This document shows, piece after piece, positions 10,816 to 21,364 of a DNA stretch of 64,000 nt (its first letter is position 1; every line of letters starts with the position of its first letter). The stretch spans positions 118,499-182,498 of the forward strand of contig JACEEZ010009425.1 of NCBI GenBank assembly GCA_016584305.1, read 5' to 3'. A model generated the notes under the pieces. The model worked only from the letters and a program-made list of their open reading frames with translations. It was not told the DNA's origin and made no database searches. Source of the stretch: Chionoecetes opilio (Eukaryota; Arthropoda; Malacostraca; Decapoda; Majidae). The position numbers were made by a program, and so were the translations under genes.

Positions 10816-11165
10816 GAGAGAGAGAGAGCGAGAGAGATACTATACTTGAAGTGGAGAACAGGTTTGAACTTTTTTTTTTTTTTTACATTTATACGTAACA
10901 TGGTCATGCTCTCCTCTCTCTCTCTCTCTCTCTCATCCGCTCCTCTCTCTCTCGTCTTCTCCTCTCTCTCTCTCTCCTCTCTCTCTCCCCCCCCCCCCCC
11001 CCCCTCGATCCGTCTCTCTCGTCTCTCCTCTCTCTCTCTTTCTCTTCTCTCTCTCTCTCTCTCTCTCGTCTCCTCTCTCTCTCTCTCTCTCGTCTCTCTC
11101 CTCTCGCTCTCTCTCTCTCTCTCTCTCTCCTCTCATCTCTCACAATCTCTCGTCATTCTCTCCTC
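10511..11165. repeat. (GT)n, (GA)n and (CT)n microsatellite block
   Basis: (GT)n 10511-10625; (GA)n 10689-10835; T-run 10870-10884; interrupted (CT)n 10911-11145 with a C-run near 10988-11004. The opposed GA and CT tracts could pair as a roughly 200-bp imperfect hairpin. Confidence 0.95.
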
Positions 11166-11280
11166 CTCCCATCTCACATCTCTTCTCTCTCAATACACAA
11201 CAGGAAACGAATCGAGAATAAGAATTCCTTTATGTTTCTAATTTCTAAAAGTTTATTTTTCTTTTCGCCTCGCCAGCCAG

Positions 11281-11890
11281 TACTTACATAATCCTCCGTC
11301 CTCCTCCGCTCCTCCTCCTGTTCCTCCTCCTCCTCCTCCTCCTCCTCCTCCTGCCTCCTCCTCCTCGCTCCTGATGTTTATTATCTGTGGTAATATATTT
11401 GTGCTGTGCCAAATAACAAACAATATAACAACAACATCAACAATAAAAATACAGTAACATCAAACACCACACCCACATGGGGAATTTAATAGTAACAATA
11501 GTAAATACTAATTATTATAATAAATCATATTCCGTAGAAAAGTATACTGACAGAGGATTAAAAACAGGTGACTAAGAAGTAATGATGATGATGATGATGA
11601 TAAACACATGTAATATGGCTTTAAAAAAAACTACTATGACAAGGATTACCTAAGGAGAGAGAAGGAAAAATATGAGTGAGTGAGTGAGAGAACCAGTGTT
11701 TAAATGTGTCTGACAGATGGAAAGAGATTGTATGAGAGAGAAGAGAGAGAGAGAGAAAGGAGATATAGAGAGAGAGAGACGGAGCGAGCGTGATAAGGAA
11801 GGGAGAGAGAGATGAAGTAGAGAGAGAGGAGAGAGAAAGAAAGAGAGAGAGAAGGAGAGAGAAGAGAAGAGAGATAGAGAGGAGCGAGTT
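11281..11890. repeat. (CCT)n, (GAT)n and GA-rich tracts
   Basis: Interrupted CCT triplets at 11285-11365, GAT triplets at about 11582-11601 and GA-rich sequence at 11655-11884. No gene is seen. Confidence 0.9.
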
Positions 11891-11959
11891 TCCCGTTGAG
11901 TGCTTTGATCCGGCAGCATACTTGTTGTTAAAGTCATTCTTTTAATCCCGTGAAGACCG

Positions 11960-12560
11960 TCAGCTGGTAGGACCGCAATCTTTTCAGTCGATACGTTGCT
12001 TATGGTGATAAGTCTATTACCTAGGTTTAGATAGTCAGATTAGACAAGATAGGTCAGCGTTTAGGCCGCAATCTTTTCAGCATACCGTTGCTCATATGGT
12101 GGATCTATTACCAGGGTTTAGATGTCAAATTAGAACCAGAGATAAGTCACTGTTAGGCCGCAATCCTTTTCCAGCGATACGTTGTTTCTTATGGTGTATC
12201 TATTACCAGGGTTTTAGGATAGTCAGATTAGACAGATAGTCAGCTGTTAGGCCGCGGCAATGTTTTCCAGCGATAGCGTTTCTTATGGTGTATCTATTAC
12301 CAGGTTTAGATAGTCGAGAATTAGACAAGATAGTCCAGCTTTAGCCGCCATCTTTTCAGCGATTACGTTGCTTATGGTGTATCTATTACCAGGGTTTAGA
12401 TAGTAGATATACATGAGACCAAGATAGTCCGCTGTTAGGCCGCAATCCTTTTCAGCGCTACGTTGCTTGGGTGTATCTATTACCAACAGGGTTTTCGCTA
12501 GTCAGATTAGACAAGATAGTCGCAGACTGTTAGGCCCGCAATGTTTCTAACAACTTTAAA
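11960..12560. repeat. ~93-bp tandem array, about six copies
   Basis: Landmark GGCCGCAATC recurs at about 11970, 12063, 12154, 12250, 12343, 12437 and 12533 (spacing 91-96). Each unit also holds CGATACGTTGCTTATGG and TATTACCAGGGTTTAGATAG. Copies differ mainly by 1-3 base indels, so part of the divergence may be uncorrected read error. Confidence 0.95.
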
Positions 12561-13010
12561 AGGATTGTTAGTATTGATTTAGGACAAAATAGTTTTGGCG
12601 AAATCGGTCCCGTTTTACAAAAATTGGTATAACTGAGGGTTGTTTTCGACCGGGCGAGGCAAATTTTGGTCTCAACACTTGATTCCATTAGTCATGTGTA
12701 TTATGCGTCTATGAGAACAGATGCGAGTCTTGAATATGGGTAAAGTGCTTTACTGTCCTACGATGTCCCAACACACACACCACACAACCACACCACACAC
12801 ACACAGCCCCCACACAGCACCACACACACACCACACACACACACACACACCACACAGTCCCAACATGGGTGACTGTATGTGGCAGTGATTAAGTAAACAA
12901 GGCCTTAACTCTATGAAGGATAATGGCTGACAAGGCGACCTACGTGTCCTGTTCTTTCCGCGCCACGATTACTGATCATTGCGCATTCCTGTCCCTCGTT
13001 TGTGTGAGGA
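12561..13010. other. No gene recognised; degenerate (CA)n at 12771-12860
   Basis: Apart from the CA tract I see no feature I can support. Confidence 0.6.
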
Positions 13011-13535
13011 TTTTTTTTTTTTTTTTTTTTTTTGTATTCACAAAAGATGGGCAAGGGGCACAACAAAATAGAGGGGTCTTGTCAATCAGAACCCATGGAT
13101 TGCACAATTACATTGATTGACTTTCATGATTGACTGTTCTTGCTGTGGCGACCTTTTAAAACCCTAACGATCCTTGATCAAGACCTGCGTATGAGGGGTC
13201 AGGCGTATGGCCGTACCATAAAGTCTGCATAGTGTGAAGTATAGCAGGTAGCGTTATCTCGTTTAGCTGGAAACAAAAACCTCAGAACATTTCAAAAGTT
13301 TACACAAAGGGACTGGCCAAGGGCAATAACAAAAGAGGTAAACACAAAGGTCGCCACTTAGTTGCCCAGTCCCTATAAGAGAAGACGGTAAGAGAATAAA
13401 GAACAACAAAAGGGGGGGGGCCAATTTTAGTTCGGGAGGTTTTCTTTTTTCACTTCTTTCTTGAATTTTTTTTTTTTTGTCGTAGGAAAAGGGGGAAAAA
13501 ACTAAGAAACCGGAAAGAGGTCCAGAGTTTTGGCA
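13011..13535 (-). mobile_element. LINE family A 3'-end fragments
   Basis: A 23-base T-run at 13011-13033 is followed by a GGGCAAGGGGCACAACAAAA block. Then 13300-13535 repeats the family-A 3' UTR and C-terminus: GGACTGGCCAAGGGC, CCAGTCCCTATAAG, TTAGTTCGGGAGG. This aligns with 3115-3310, so it is probably a duplicated or nested pair of 5'-truncated insertions. Confidence 0.8.
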
Positions 13536-14041
13536 GTGACTAGTAGTAGTTGTTCTCCAGAATGGAAACAAGAAGAGACCTGGTGACAATAATGGTGTAG
13601 GAAGAGCAGGTCATGAAGGGAGTTAGGACGTTCACCAGGTATAAATAGCATCGTGTAGTTCATCGCCTTAACGTTGTTTGATAATCTGAAGGATGTAAGT
13701 GACGTGTTGTTCTTGCCTACGGTCGTGTGTGGCATTGTGAAGAGGTAGTTGTCCACACCAGACTGTTGGCTACCGGAGAACGATGGACCAGAGACTGTCT
13801 TTCTTGAGGTCTTCAAGCGTGGTTCGTGGTCATGCAATTGGTCCGCCGCTGTGTGGAGTGGTGGGTTCGCAGTTGAGACAACCGGCTGCTGCTAGCGTGA
13901 CTAAGGTTACTAAGGCGTGTGTTGTAAGCTTTGTGATACTCTAGTTCTTAACTTGTCAAAAGTCATTGATTTGGATCATAGTATATTTTAACTTTTATTT
14001 ATCAGTACTTAAATTAATTTCCTTTTTTTTATGTTTTATAT
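13536..14041. other. Unassigned sequence
   Basis: Short chance ORFs only. The first part may continue the decayed LINE, but no domain is visible. Confidence 0.5.
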
Positions 14042-14190
14042 TATATATATATATATATATATATAGTTTCATATATATATATATATATCTATATATATAT
14101 ATATACTGTTAATTGTGTTTAGTTTTGCTTGTGGGGGGGTATGGCTTCGGCCCGAAATAAAATTATCATTATTATTATTATATTTGTAGT
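14042..14190 (+). mobile_element. (AT)n followed by a LINE 3' tail (family B)
   Basis: (AT)n at 14042-14105. Then GTATGGCTTCGGCCCGAAAT leads into AAAATT and ATT repeats (14138-14190). The same terminal signature follows the RT at 19606-19650 and occurs in reverse at 23187-23233, so it marks the 3' end of one LINE family. Confidence 0.7.
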
Positions 14191-14390
14191 TTTTAAAAAA
14201 AAACATTTTATTGCAACATAACTTATCATTATTATTTTTTACAGTAATTTGTAGTTTTGTGATTTTTTTTTTGGCGACTAAGTACAAACTGTGAACAAGT
14301 TCCGCAGATATGCCAAGCAATCAAGTAAGCTACAGATCAAGATACAAGATAAGAGGGACATCACCGGCAGCGGTAACAAGATCAGCAATC

Positions 14391-14422
14391 GAGAAGGAAG
14401 GAAGGAAGGAAGGAAGGAAGGG
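14391..14422. repeat. (GGAA)n microsatellite
   Basis: About seven AAGG/GGAA units. Confidence 0.9.
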
Positions 14423-14550
14423 CAGTGTTGATCGTGAATTGCTGACGACGCTTCTAAAAGTAATTCTGCCACCTGCCGCCATCAATAATCCTCTCAGTGT
14501 GTGGAATAATTAGTAATTAACCCACCACTAGACCTGTAACCGGTACGTAT

Positions 14551-14885
14551 AGTCCAGTAGCCAAAGGGGTGGTTTCGTGTTTGAGAAGGGCCCACCGAGG
14601 GATCACTCACCTGATCATGATAGAGGACCACCTGGGGGCAATAATATTAACGAGGGGTGGCTCATCTGAACCTGGCAATAATCCAAATTCACGGATTTGT
14701 CAAAAATTTGTGCGTTCCCGGAAATGACCTCAGAATGACGGTGAGGCCTCATTTCGATCGCCATAGCCCTAAACAAATTCCACTTACGGAAAATGTATTA
14801 CCAACTCAAAAAAGAAAGCTATACTTATATGCTCCTACAGAATGTAGCTAAAGTGAACTTGATTACACAATGCGTTTTCAGTAGA
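14551..14885 (+). repeat. Left long terminal inverted repeat
   Basis: Pairs with 16231-16550. The inner junction ends ...TTTTCAGTAG at 14884, matching CTACTGAAAA at 16231. Confidence 0.85.
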
Positions 14886-14979
14886 AATGACTCCATTGTC
14901 TCCTTGGGTTAAATTACTGGGATAACAAATGTATGGATCCTAAAGAAAATAGAAGCCATGGTTTAAGGGAATGTTGGAA

Positions 14980-15620
14980 TTCGAGCTGTGTGGGAAATAC
15001 TACAGATATATTCCTCTTCAATATCTTGTGGCTGTGAGTTAGGCACGGGAAACTTGCCCAAGAAAATCCTTGTAGCACTGTGCATTATCCTCACAGGTTT
15101 GTGGATTCACCAAGCAATTCGGCACAAAGGCAGCTGGACTGAAATCCAATCTGTGTCAGCTACCAAATCCCAAACTTCGGAAAGCACCAAAATGAGATTG
15201 ACTTTCCATTGATAGAAGAGTTTCTAGTTAATGTGTACAAGTCTGCATGGAACACAATGCAAAACAATGGATGAGCTAAGATATCACCTCTTCCAACACA
15301 GCAAAAAGACTATCCTTGACCTACCCCCCAGCAGTCGTTCTATCAAGGGGTATATTCTCAGGGCATTTTACAGGACGTACATACAACTACACTGTCTGGA
15401 GAAAGTGTACCTTGATCCAAGGAATTTTGGCTACAGCGCGGCTGGTGGCATCCTTGAGCCGGAACGATGTCAGGTCTTACTGCCAGATGACTTCCCAATG
15501 CCATGTAAATGCACGTCCTGTGCCACTAAGCGATGTGTTTGTAGACAATATGAGCTAATTTGTTGTCAGTACTGCAGCTGCCAAGCTTCTGACAAAGGAT
15601 GTAATAATCCAGTTAGTTAG
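14980..15620 (+). pseudogene. Frameshifted gene for a cysteine-rich arthropod element-associated protein (C-terminal part)
   Basis: The best open stretch is 15231-15620 (129 residues). It carries a block HSKKTILDLPPSSRSIKGYI, then FYRTYIQLHCLE, DPRNFGYSAAGGILEPE, and a C-terminal cysteine cluster (CKCTSCATKRCVC, then CCQYCSC, ending CNNP). Upstream, in other frames, I read GKYYRYIPLQYL at about 14990-15030 and EFLVNVYKSA at about 15220-15245. They are in the expected order for the same protein, so at least two frameshifts or stops break it. From memory, similar 'LPPTS...LPDDFP.PC.C..C..CPC' C-termini are widespread as uncharacterised, multicopy arthropod proteins. Function is unknown. The cysteine spacing suggests metal binding. 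Location between long inverted repeats suggests it belongs to the mobile element. Confidence 0.7.
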
Positions 15621-16230
15621 ATAAAGGATAGGTGCTGGATGATTATGTACTAAGTGACCCCAGCCCACACGCCTCATGAAAATTGGACTCATCATTTACG
15701 TAAAATGGAACAATTTTCCAATTTATATTACATCCTTTTACTGTTGGGAACAAACAAACAAACAAACAAACTATTGTAAGATTCATTCATTCAGTTTCTC
15801 AGTGTAGAATCGAGTTTGATTTCCCTTATGTACTTAGTAAGAGAGTGGACATAACATTTTTCCAATTTGGTCACCAAGACCATCCTTATTCATCACTACT
15901 GCCCTTAAAAACCTACTTTTCCTTCAAAAAGGAAGCTAAGATAAGCGAGACTTTTCTGTTTGTACTTCTCATGTCCTAAACTTGAGAGAAAGTGTAGTGG
16001 TATTTACCTCAGGTTTTAGTAAATTCATAATTTCCTTTAATTTGACCCTAATGTTCACATGGACCTACAGTATTCTGTTTGGTAGTTTTAAAAACTTCTC
16101 CAATGTGTAGTAAACTAGTACAGACTAAAAATCATAATGAGATTTGTCACTCAATATATTTTATTTTATTTTGTGTGTATTACAACCCTAGATTTCTCAA
16201 AAATTTTGATATAACTTTGTATTTACAATC
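15621..16230. other. Element interior with no recognised gene
   Basis: Non-coding in all frames apart from short chance ORFs. It contains (AAAC)n at about 15750-15770. Confidence 0.5.
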
Positions 16231-16550
16231 CTACTGAAAACGTTCATTGTGTAATCAAGTTCACTTTAGTTAAATCTTGTAGCAGATAAGTTAAGCTTTC
16301 TTTTGAGTGGTAATTCATTTCCGTAAGTGAATTTGTTTAGGTGCTATGGCGATCGAAATGAGGCTCACCCGTCATTCTGAGGGTCATTTCCGGAAAGCAC
16401 AATTTTGACAAATCCGTGAATTATGAGATTATTGCCAGGTTTCAGATGAGCCACCCTCGTTAATATTATGCCCCAGGTGGTCCTCTATCAGAATCAGGTG
16501 AGTGATCTCGGGGCCCTCTCAAACACGAAAACACCCTTGGCTCCAGGAGC
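16231..16550 (-). repeat. Right long terminal inverted repeat
   Basis: Reverse complement of 14551-14885. The outer part GGGCCCTCTCAAACACGAAA pairs with TTTCGTGTTTGAGAAGGGCC of the left arm. Confidence 0.85.
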
Positions 16551-16827
16551 AGTAACCTCCTATGGCCCTAACTGTAATAGTCTCGACTTGAAACCCGAAT
16601 TTTTTGTTAGAGGCATAATTATATTCTCTTCCCCCGCTTTCAATCAGATTCAGTACAGTTCTAATAACTTAGGGAACTCAATAAATTAATTTCAAGGATA
16701 TTATTTATAAGTACTATCCCCTTACTTTAAGAAACATTCAAGAACAAGCTGTTCTTAATGACTCTAAACCGCACTGCTTTTGTGTAGATAGTTCACCGCT
16801 ACATCTCATAACATTTTTGGGAAGTGT

Positions 16828-17925
16828 TCTACGCCTCTGGTCACAGTGAACACCCACAACACTTCCAAGGCGCCTCTGGTCACAGTGAACACCCACAACA
16901 CTTCCAAGGCGCCTCTGGTCACAGTGAACACCCACAACTTTCAGGCGCCTCTGGTCACTAGTAAACCAAATCTTGTCAAGGGCCTCTGTCACAGTGAAAC
17001 CCACAACACTTCCAAGGCCTCTTCACAGTGAACACCACAAACTTCCAAGCGCCTTGGTCACAGTGAATTACAACCCACAACTATTCAAAGGGCCTGGTCA
17101 GTGACACCCACAAACACTTCAAGCGCTCTGGTACAGGTGAACCCACAACTACTTCCAAGTGCGCCTCTGGTCCTAGTGAACACCCACAAACTTCCAAGGC
17201 GCCTCTGGTCACGAGTGAACACCCACAACACTTCCAGTGCCTCTAGGTCAGTGAACACCACAACCTTCCAAGGCGCCTTCTGGTCAAACAGTGACACCCA
17301 ACCTTCCAAGGCGCCTTGGTCACAGTAACTCTCACACATTCCAGTCCCTCTGGTCACAGTGAACCCAAAACATTCCAAGCGCCTTCTGGTGCACAGTGAA
17401 CTTCACGACCACAACACTTCCAAGGCGCCATCTGTCACAGTGAACACCCACAACCTTCAGGCCTCTGTCACAGTGAACACCACAACATTTCCAAGGGCTC
17501 TGTCGACATGTGAACACCCAGCATAACACTTCCAAGGCGCCTCTGGTCACAGTGAACACCACAACACTTCAAGCGCCTTGGTCACAGTGAACACCAAACA
17601 CTTCCCAAGCGCCTCTGGTCACTGAACACCCACAACTTCAAGGCGCTCTTGGTCACAGTAACCCCAGACACTTCCAAGGCCCTCTGTCACAGTGAAAGCC
17701 CAATCCTTCCAGGCGCCTCTGTCACAGTGACACCCACACTTCAGGTCGGCCGGGGGGGGGTCAGGTGAACACCCCACACTTCAATGGCGTCTCTGGTCAC
17801 AGTGACACCACAACTCTTCCAGGCCTTCTGGTCACAGTGAACACCCACACACTTCCAAGGCCTCTGGTCAAGTGAACACCCACAACACTTCCAAGGCGCT
17901 TGTCCAGGAACCCAAACTTCCAAGG
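16828..17925. repeat. 39-bp minisatellite, about 28 copies
   Basis: The unit is GGTCACAGTGAACACCCACA followed by ACACTTCCAAGGCGCCTCT. The first three copies are clean 39-mers (13 codons). Later copies carry many 1-3 base deletions. A minus-strand reading gives a repeated GVHCDQRRLGSVV, but frames break constantly, so I do not call a gene. Confidence 0.97.
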
Positions 17926-18514
17926 CTGTTAGTTAACCTCCCAGTCTTTCCTTTGCTAAAAAAATTGTCTGTTGTCGACAAAAATTACAAAGTAACTTAA
18001 TATACAATTAGTTTCGCAGGATACTGAATAGGTCATGAATCTAAACATATTTGCTTAATTCACTAAATCTTCTAATGGTACCCACAGATATTACCTAGTG
18101 GTACTAATGGTACCTAGTACTATTACCTAGTACTTCTAATGGTACCTAGGTAACTAGAGTTAGGTAACAGGAACTACCTCGTGTAGGTCTCACGGCCTCT
18201 TGTAGCTTCCTTACTTTCTTATGTTCAAATTACAGTGACTAGTGGCTAGTGACCGGCTAATATCTGTTTCAAGCTTATCCCTCCCTTCCGATCATGAATA
18301 TAAATCAGTTCAGCTTTGAGGCAATTGCGACCGTAGTAATTGCATGATAGTGTGTACGTAGCAAGTGCATTGTATTGTTTTGACCGATTCTAAATTGGTT
18401 TCACACTCGATGATCTGAACCACCATTATTAGAGTGACTGTGAGCCACTTTGAAATGTGAGATAAATCATATCTGCAAGTGAGGATTAAAGGGAGACATC
18501 GCACAACACATTTC
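17926..18514. other. No gene; repeat motif copy 2 at 18176-18214
   Basis: A GGTACCTAG-rich stretch lies at about 18075-18155. At 18176-18214, GTGTAGGTCTCACGGCCTCT with TGTAGCTTCC is the inverse of the motif at 8643-8680. The rest is unassigned. Confidence 0.6.
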
Positions 18515-18585
18515 AGACAATCTTTTCAAGAGAGGAGTGACAAGACACCTCCCGAAGTAAATTGGCTCACCTCTCTTTCTATATT
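18515..18585 (+). mobile_element. LINE family A C-terminal fragment
   Basis: Plus-strand LFKRGVTRHLPK followed by a stop and TTGGCTCACCTC matches the family-A end at 3205-3270. It abuts the RT of a different LINE. Confidence 0.75.
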
Positions 18586-18593
18586 CTCCTTCT

Positions 18594-19466
18594 ATGTGGT
18601 ACACTACCCAGGAATTTACTGTTAAGTGGGGTAATTCCTTCTCGCTGTCCTTTAGTACTGCCAATGGTATTCGGCAGGGGGGGGGGGGGTTATCCCCCTA
18701 CCTGTACAATGTGTACACGGATGATCTCAGTGCCAACCTTCGTGATACAGGTATCGGCTGCCACATACATGATGGGTGCATCAACTCACTGAGCTATGCT
18801 GATGATATGGTGCTGCTCGCACCCACTGCGGATGCGTTGCAGGACCTTATCAATGTGTGTCAGGTGTATGCTGCCAAGCATGACATTGTCTACAACACCA
18901 CTAAGACAGAGTGCATGGTAGTATTACCGGCACGCGCTCAGGTGAATTACCTGAAAACAGCATGGCTCGGTGGGTCTGCCCTCACTTTTGTGGATAGATT
19001 CGCATACTTAGGCCATGTTATATCCCACGACATGACTGATGATGATGATATCATCAAGCAGACCACCAAGCTTCTTGTCGTGGGAAATAATCTACAGAGG
19101 AAATTCTCTTACTGTAGCAGAGAGGTGAAGATGGAGTTATTCAGTAGTCACTGCTACTCTATATACTGCAATTCGCTGTGGTCGTGGTACAAGGTGGCCA
19201 CTATGAACCGCCTTAAGGTCTGTCACAATGACATCCTTAAGAGGCTTCTGGGGCTGCCCAGGTGGTGCAGCTCGTCCCTGGCTTTCGCTAGGAACGGGGT
19301 GAACAATCTAGATGTGATCCGTCGACACTCCGTGTTCAGTTTAAGGAGTAGGGTGGAGCTCTCTACGAACTCCATCATCACCTCTGTCAGGCAGAGCTCG
19401 GCCTATGTATGTGGACCTATACAACAGCGGTGGCTGGGTCTGCTGTTTGTGCAGAATTTGGGGTAG
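18594..19466 (+). CDS. Partial LINE reverse transcriptase (C-terminal 290 residues)
   Basis: The open frame starts after the truncation point. Motif B-like TANGIRQGGG occurs at residues 22-31, broken in spirit by a G-run at 18678-18689 whose length is doubtful. The catalytic SYADDMVLL lies near residue 67, then KTECMVV and AYLGHVISHDM (motifs D/E-like), followed by a thumb region with a conserved CSREVKMELFSSHCYSIYC stretch. It ends with a stop at 19466. The family performs target-primed reverse transcription. This copy lacks motif A and the endonuclease, so it is not autonomous. Any methionine start is arbitrary. The clade is uncertain; the CR1/Rex group is plausible. Confidence 0.85.
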   Translation: MWYTTQEFTVKWGNSFSLSFSTANGIRQGGGGLSPYLYNVYTDDLSANLRDTGIGCHIHDGCINSLSYADDMVLLAPTADALQDLINVCQVYAAKHDIVYNTTKTECMVVLPARAQVNYLKTAWLGGSALTFVDRFAYLGHVISHDMTDDDDIIKQTTKLLVVGNNLQRKFSYCSREVKMELFSSHCYSIYCNSLWSWYKVATMNRLKVCHNDILKRLLGLPRWCSSSLAFARNGVNNLDVIRRHSVFSLRSRVELSTNSIITSVRQSSAYVCGPIQQRWLGLLFVQNLG

Positions 19467-19655
19467 CACAGGTGTCCATGTATGCTTTTCTATGTACTTT
19501 GATACTATGTCCCCTAATGTGCCTGTACTTTGTTCTTGATTTTTGTTTTTGCTCTAGTACTTAAGTTTACTCCTTGGCTTGTTCTTGTTGCTTTGTTTTT
19601 TGTCTGTATGCCTCCGGGCGAGAATAAAATTATTATTATTATATTATCTTACTGT
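18594..19655 (+). mobile_element. 5'-truncated LINE, family B
   Basis: Contains the RT coding remnant (18594-19466), a 3' UTR and a terminal GTATGCCTCCGGGCGAGAAT followed by AAAATTATTATT repeats. Truncation removes the endonuclease and N-terminal RT. The tail is an ATT microsatellite instead of a pure poly-A, as in some CR1/Rex-like LINEs. Confidence 0.85.
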
Positions 19656-19740
19656 CTTCTTTATAGGGACTGGCAACTGTGGGATTTTTGTTACCTTTTT
19701 GTTTGCCCTTGGCCAGTCCTTTGTGATGTAGAAAAAAAGG
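19656..19740 (+). mobile_element. LINE family A 3'-end fragment, plus strand
   Basis: TAGGGACTGG, a short spacer and CTTGGCCAGTCCTTTGTGATGT, ending in A-run, match the reverse complement of 3115-3180. It is inserted immediately after the family-B tail. Confidence 0.8.
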
Positions 19741-19764
19741 CTAACTTACTTTTCCTCCCCACAG

Positions 19765-19900
19765 GTGCGCCAGGCAGCAGCAGCCGCCGCCTGTAACACC
19801 CGGAGACCAGCAGTTGGCTGACCATCGCTACTCATAACAAACCCATAGCAGTCACGCGTGGGAACACAGACATCTACACCGACAGCTGCTGATGAGTATA
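19765..19900 (+). other. Exon-like module A behind a 3' splice-site-like tract
   Basis: CTTACTTTTCCTCCCCACAG (19745-19764) is a good polypyrimidine-AG acceptor. Downstream the frame reads CARQQQPPPV...RYS and then stops. Conserved later blocks are GTGGGAACACAGACATCTAC and GACAGCTGCTGATGAGTATA. It is homologous to modules at 20460-20258 (-), 20772-20960 (+) and 21522-21365 (-). Confidence 0.45.
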
Positions 19901-20257
19901 ATATCTTCCCGGTTTTCGTTCAACACGTTTGGCATGATTGAAAAAAGTATTAACTGTAGTTTAATTATGGTATCAAAATATATACTATTATGGCCTTGGT
20001 AATATATAAAGTTGCCTTAAAATATTTACTATAAGCACTATTTGTAGTAAGTCTAAAATGACCTGAAAGTCGAGCTAAATATAGTCTATGCGATAATTTT
20101 TATTAAATAATTACAATATTGTAGCAATAACATTTTCAATTTGTCAAAAATATCTGTACTAAGTCGAAAATACCTCGAAGAGTCTCCGGATCAATACCAC
20201 ACACGCAGCAGGAGAAAGTTAATCAAAGAAAACAGTACTTCCTAAGAATTTTTATTA

Positions 20258-20460
20258 ATGTCAAAATCTTCCCTAAAGAGACAACGGTATCACGAGGAAC
20301 CTACTGAACGACAACCACTGGGGAGAAGACAAGTCGTTCATCCGCTGTCGGTGCACGAGTCGTCTGTCTTCCCTCACGCGGGTCTGTTGGAGGGTCTGAG
20401 GCGCCACAAACTGCTGCTATCCGGGTGTCATGAGCGGCGAGCTGCTGTTGTCTGGCGGTC
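20258..20460 (-). other. Exon-like module B' (minus)
   Basis: Minus-strand acceptor-like TCACTCCCACAG ends at 20461. The following frame is open for about 50 codons starting TARQQQLAAHDTR and ending at a TAG in TTCGTTCAGTAGG-like sequence. An AATAAA signal lies beyond it on the same strand (about 20255-20245). The opposite strand also has an open frame starting MSKSSLKRQRYHEE (20258-20494), shared by the paired module, so coding strand is ambiguous. Confidence 0.4.
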
Positions 20461-20771
20461 CTGTGGGAGTGAAGTATCATGCGAAATATGTTGAATGTGA
20501 AATAACTTATTTATCAGCAGCTGCCGGTGAATGTCTTTAGTGATCCACAAGTATTTATCCTTTACAAACATTTACATCTCTCTCTTATTACTGTAAGTTT
20601 TATTTATGCTCCCTCGTCAAAATCGACCAACTAGAGGTTTGGGAGAACACGTCATGGGTAAACAAACATACGTAATCACTAGAAAATAGATATAATGCAT
20701 TACTGCCCACTAAGTAACTCCATGTATAATGACATACATTTCACTGACTCTTAACTTACTTTTCCCCACAG

Positions 20772-20960
20772 GATCAGCAGGCACCAGCACCTCGCCGCGC
20801 ATAACACCCTGAGTCTTATGCTTGGCGCCTTGCAGACACTCATTGCACAGACTCGCGTGTGGGAAGACTCCAACAGCTGATGAACAACAACAACAACTTC
20901 TGGTGTTCGTTCAGTAGGTTCCTCGTGGTACTGTTGTCTCTGTAGGGAAGATTTTGACAT
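20772..20960 (+). other. Exon-like module B (plus) with AATAAA downstream
   Basis: Acceptor-like CTTACTTTTCCCCACAG ends at 20771. The frame ISRHQHLAAHNTLSLMLGAL continues to EDSNS and a double TGA stop. ATTAATAAAATTC at about 20961-20973 supplies a poly-A signal. The arrangement acceptor, short frame, stop and AATAAA resembles a small terminal exon. The antisense frame MSKSSLQRQQYHEE parallels that of module B'. Confidence 0.4.
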
Positions 20961-21364
20961 TAATAAAATTCTTAGGAAGTACTGTTTTCTTTGATTAACT
21001 TTCTCCTGCTGCGTGTGTGGTATTGATCCGGAGACTCTTCGAGGTATTTTCGACTTTTTTTAGACAAATTTTTCAATAAATTTGAAATGTAATTGCTATA
21101 ATACTGTAACTATTTACTGAAAATATAATACATTATCGCATACCTCGACTTTCAGGCCATTTTAGACCAATTTTTACAAATTTTAAAGAAATAATAGTAT
21201 AATTATTATATATTCTGAATAATTGAATAAAATATTAGTATATATTTTAGGGCAACTTTGTATATAACCAAGGCCATAATAGTATAGATTTGGAGGCCAT
21301 AATTAGACTACTTCACTTAGTACTTATGCCAATCATGATGAACGAACAGCAGGAAGAAATTATA

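Larger units (their letters stand above)
14551..16550. mobile_element. 2-kb element with long terminal inverted repeats and a cysteine-rich protein relic
   Basis: 14551-14885 is the reverse complement of 16231-16550 (landmarks CGATCGCCATAG, TCCGTAAGTG, AAGTGAACTTGATTACACAA) with scattered substitutions and small indels. The 1.35-kb interior holds one recognisable protein relic on the plus strand (14980-15620). Architecture resembles a DNA transposon or foldback element. The outer ends fade gradually, so exact termini and any target duplication are undetermined. Confidence 0.8.

Noticed and set aside
16828..17925. CRISPR-like array (39-bp repeats)
   Set aside because: The units are head-to-tail with no spacers; it is a minisatellite.
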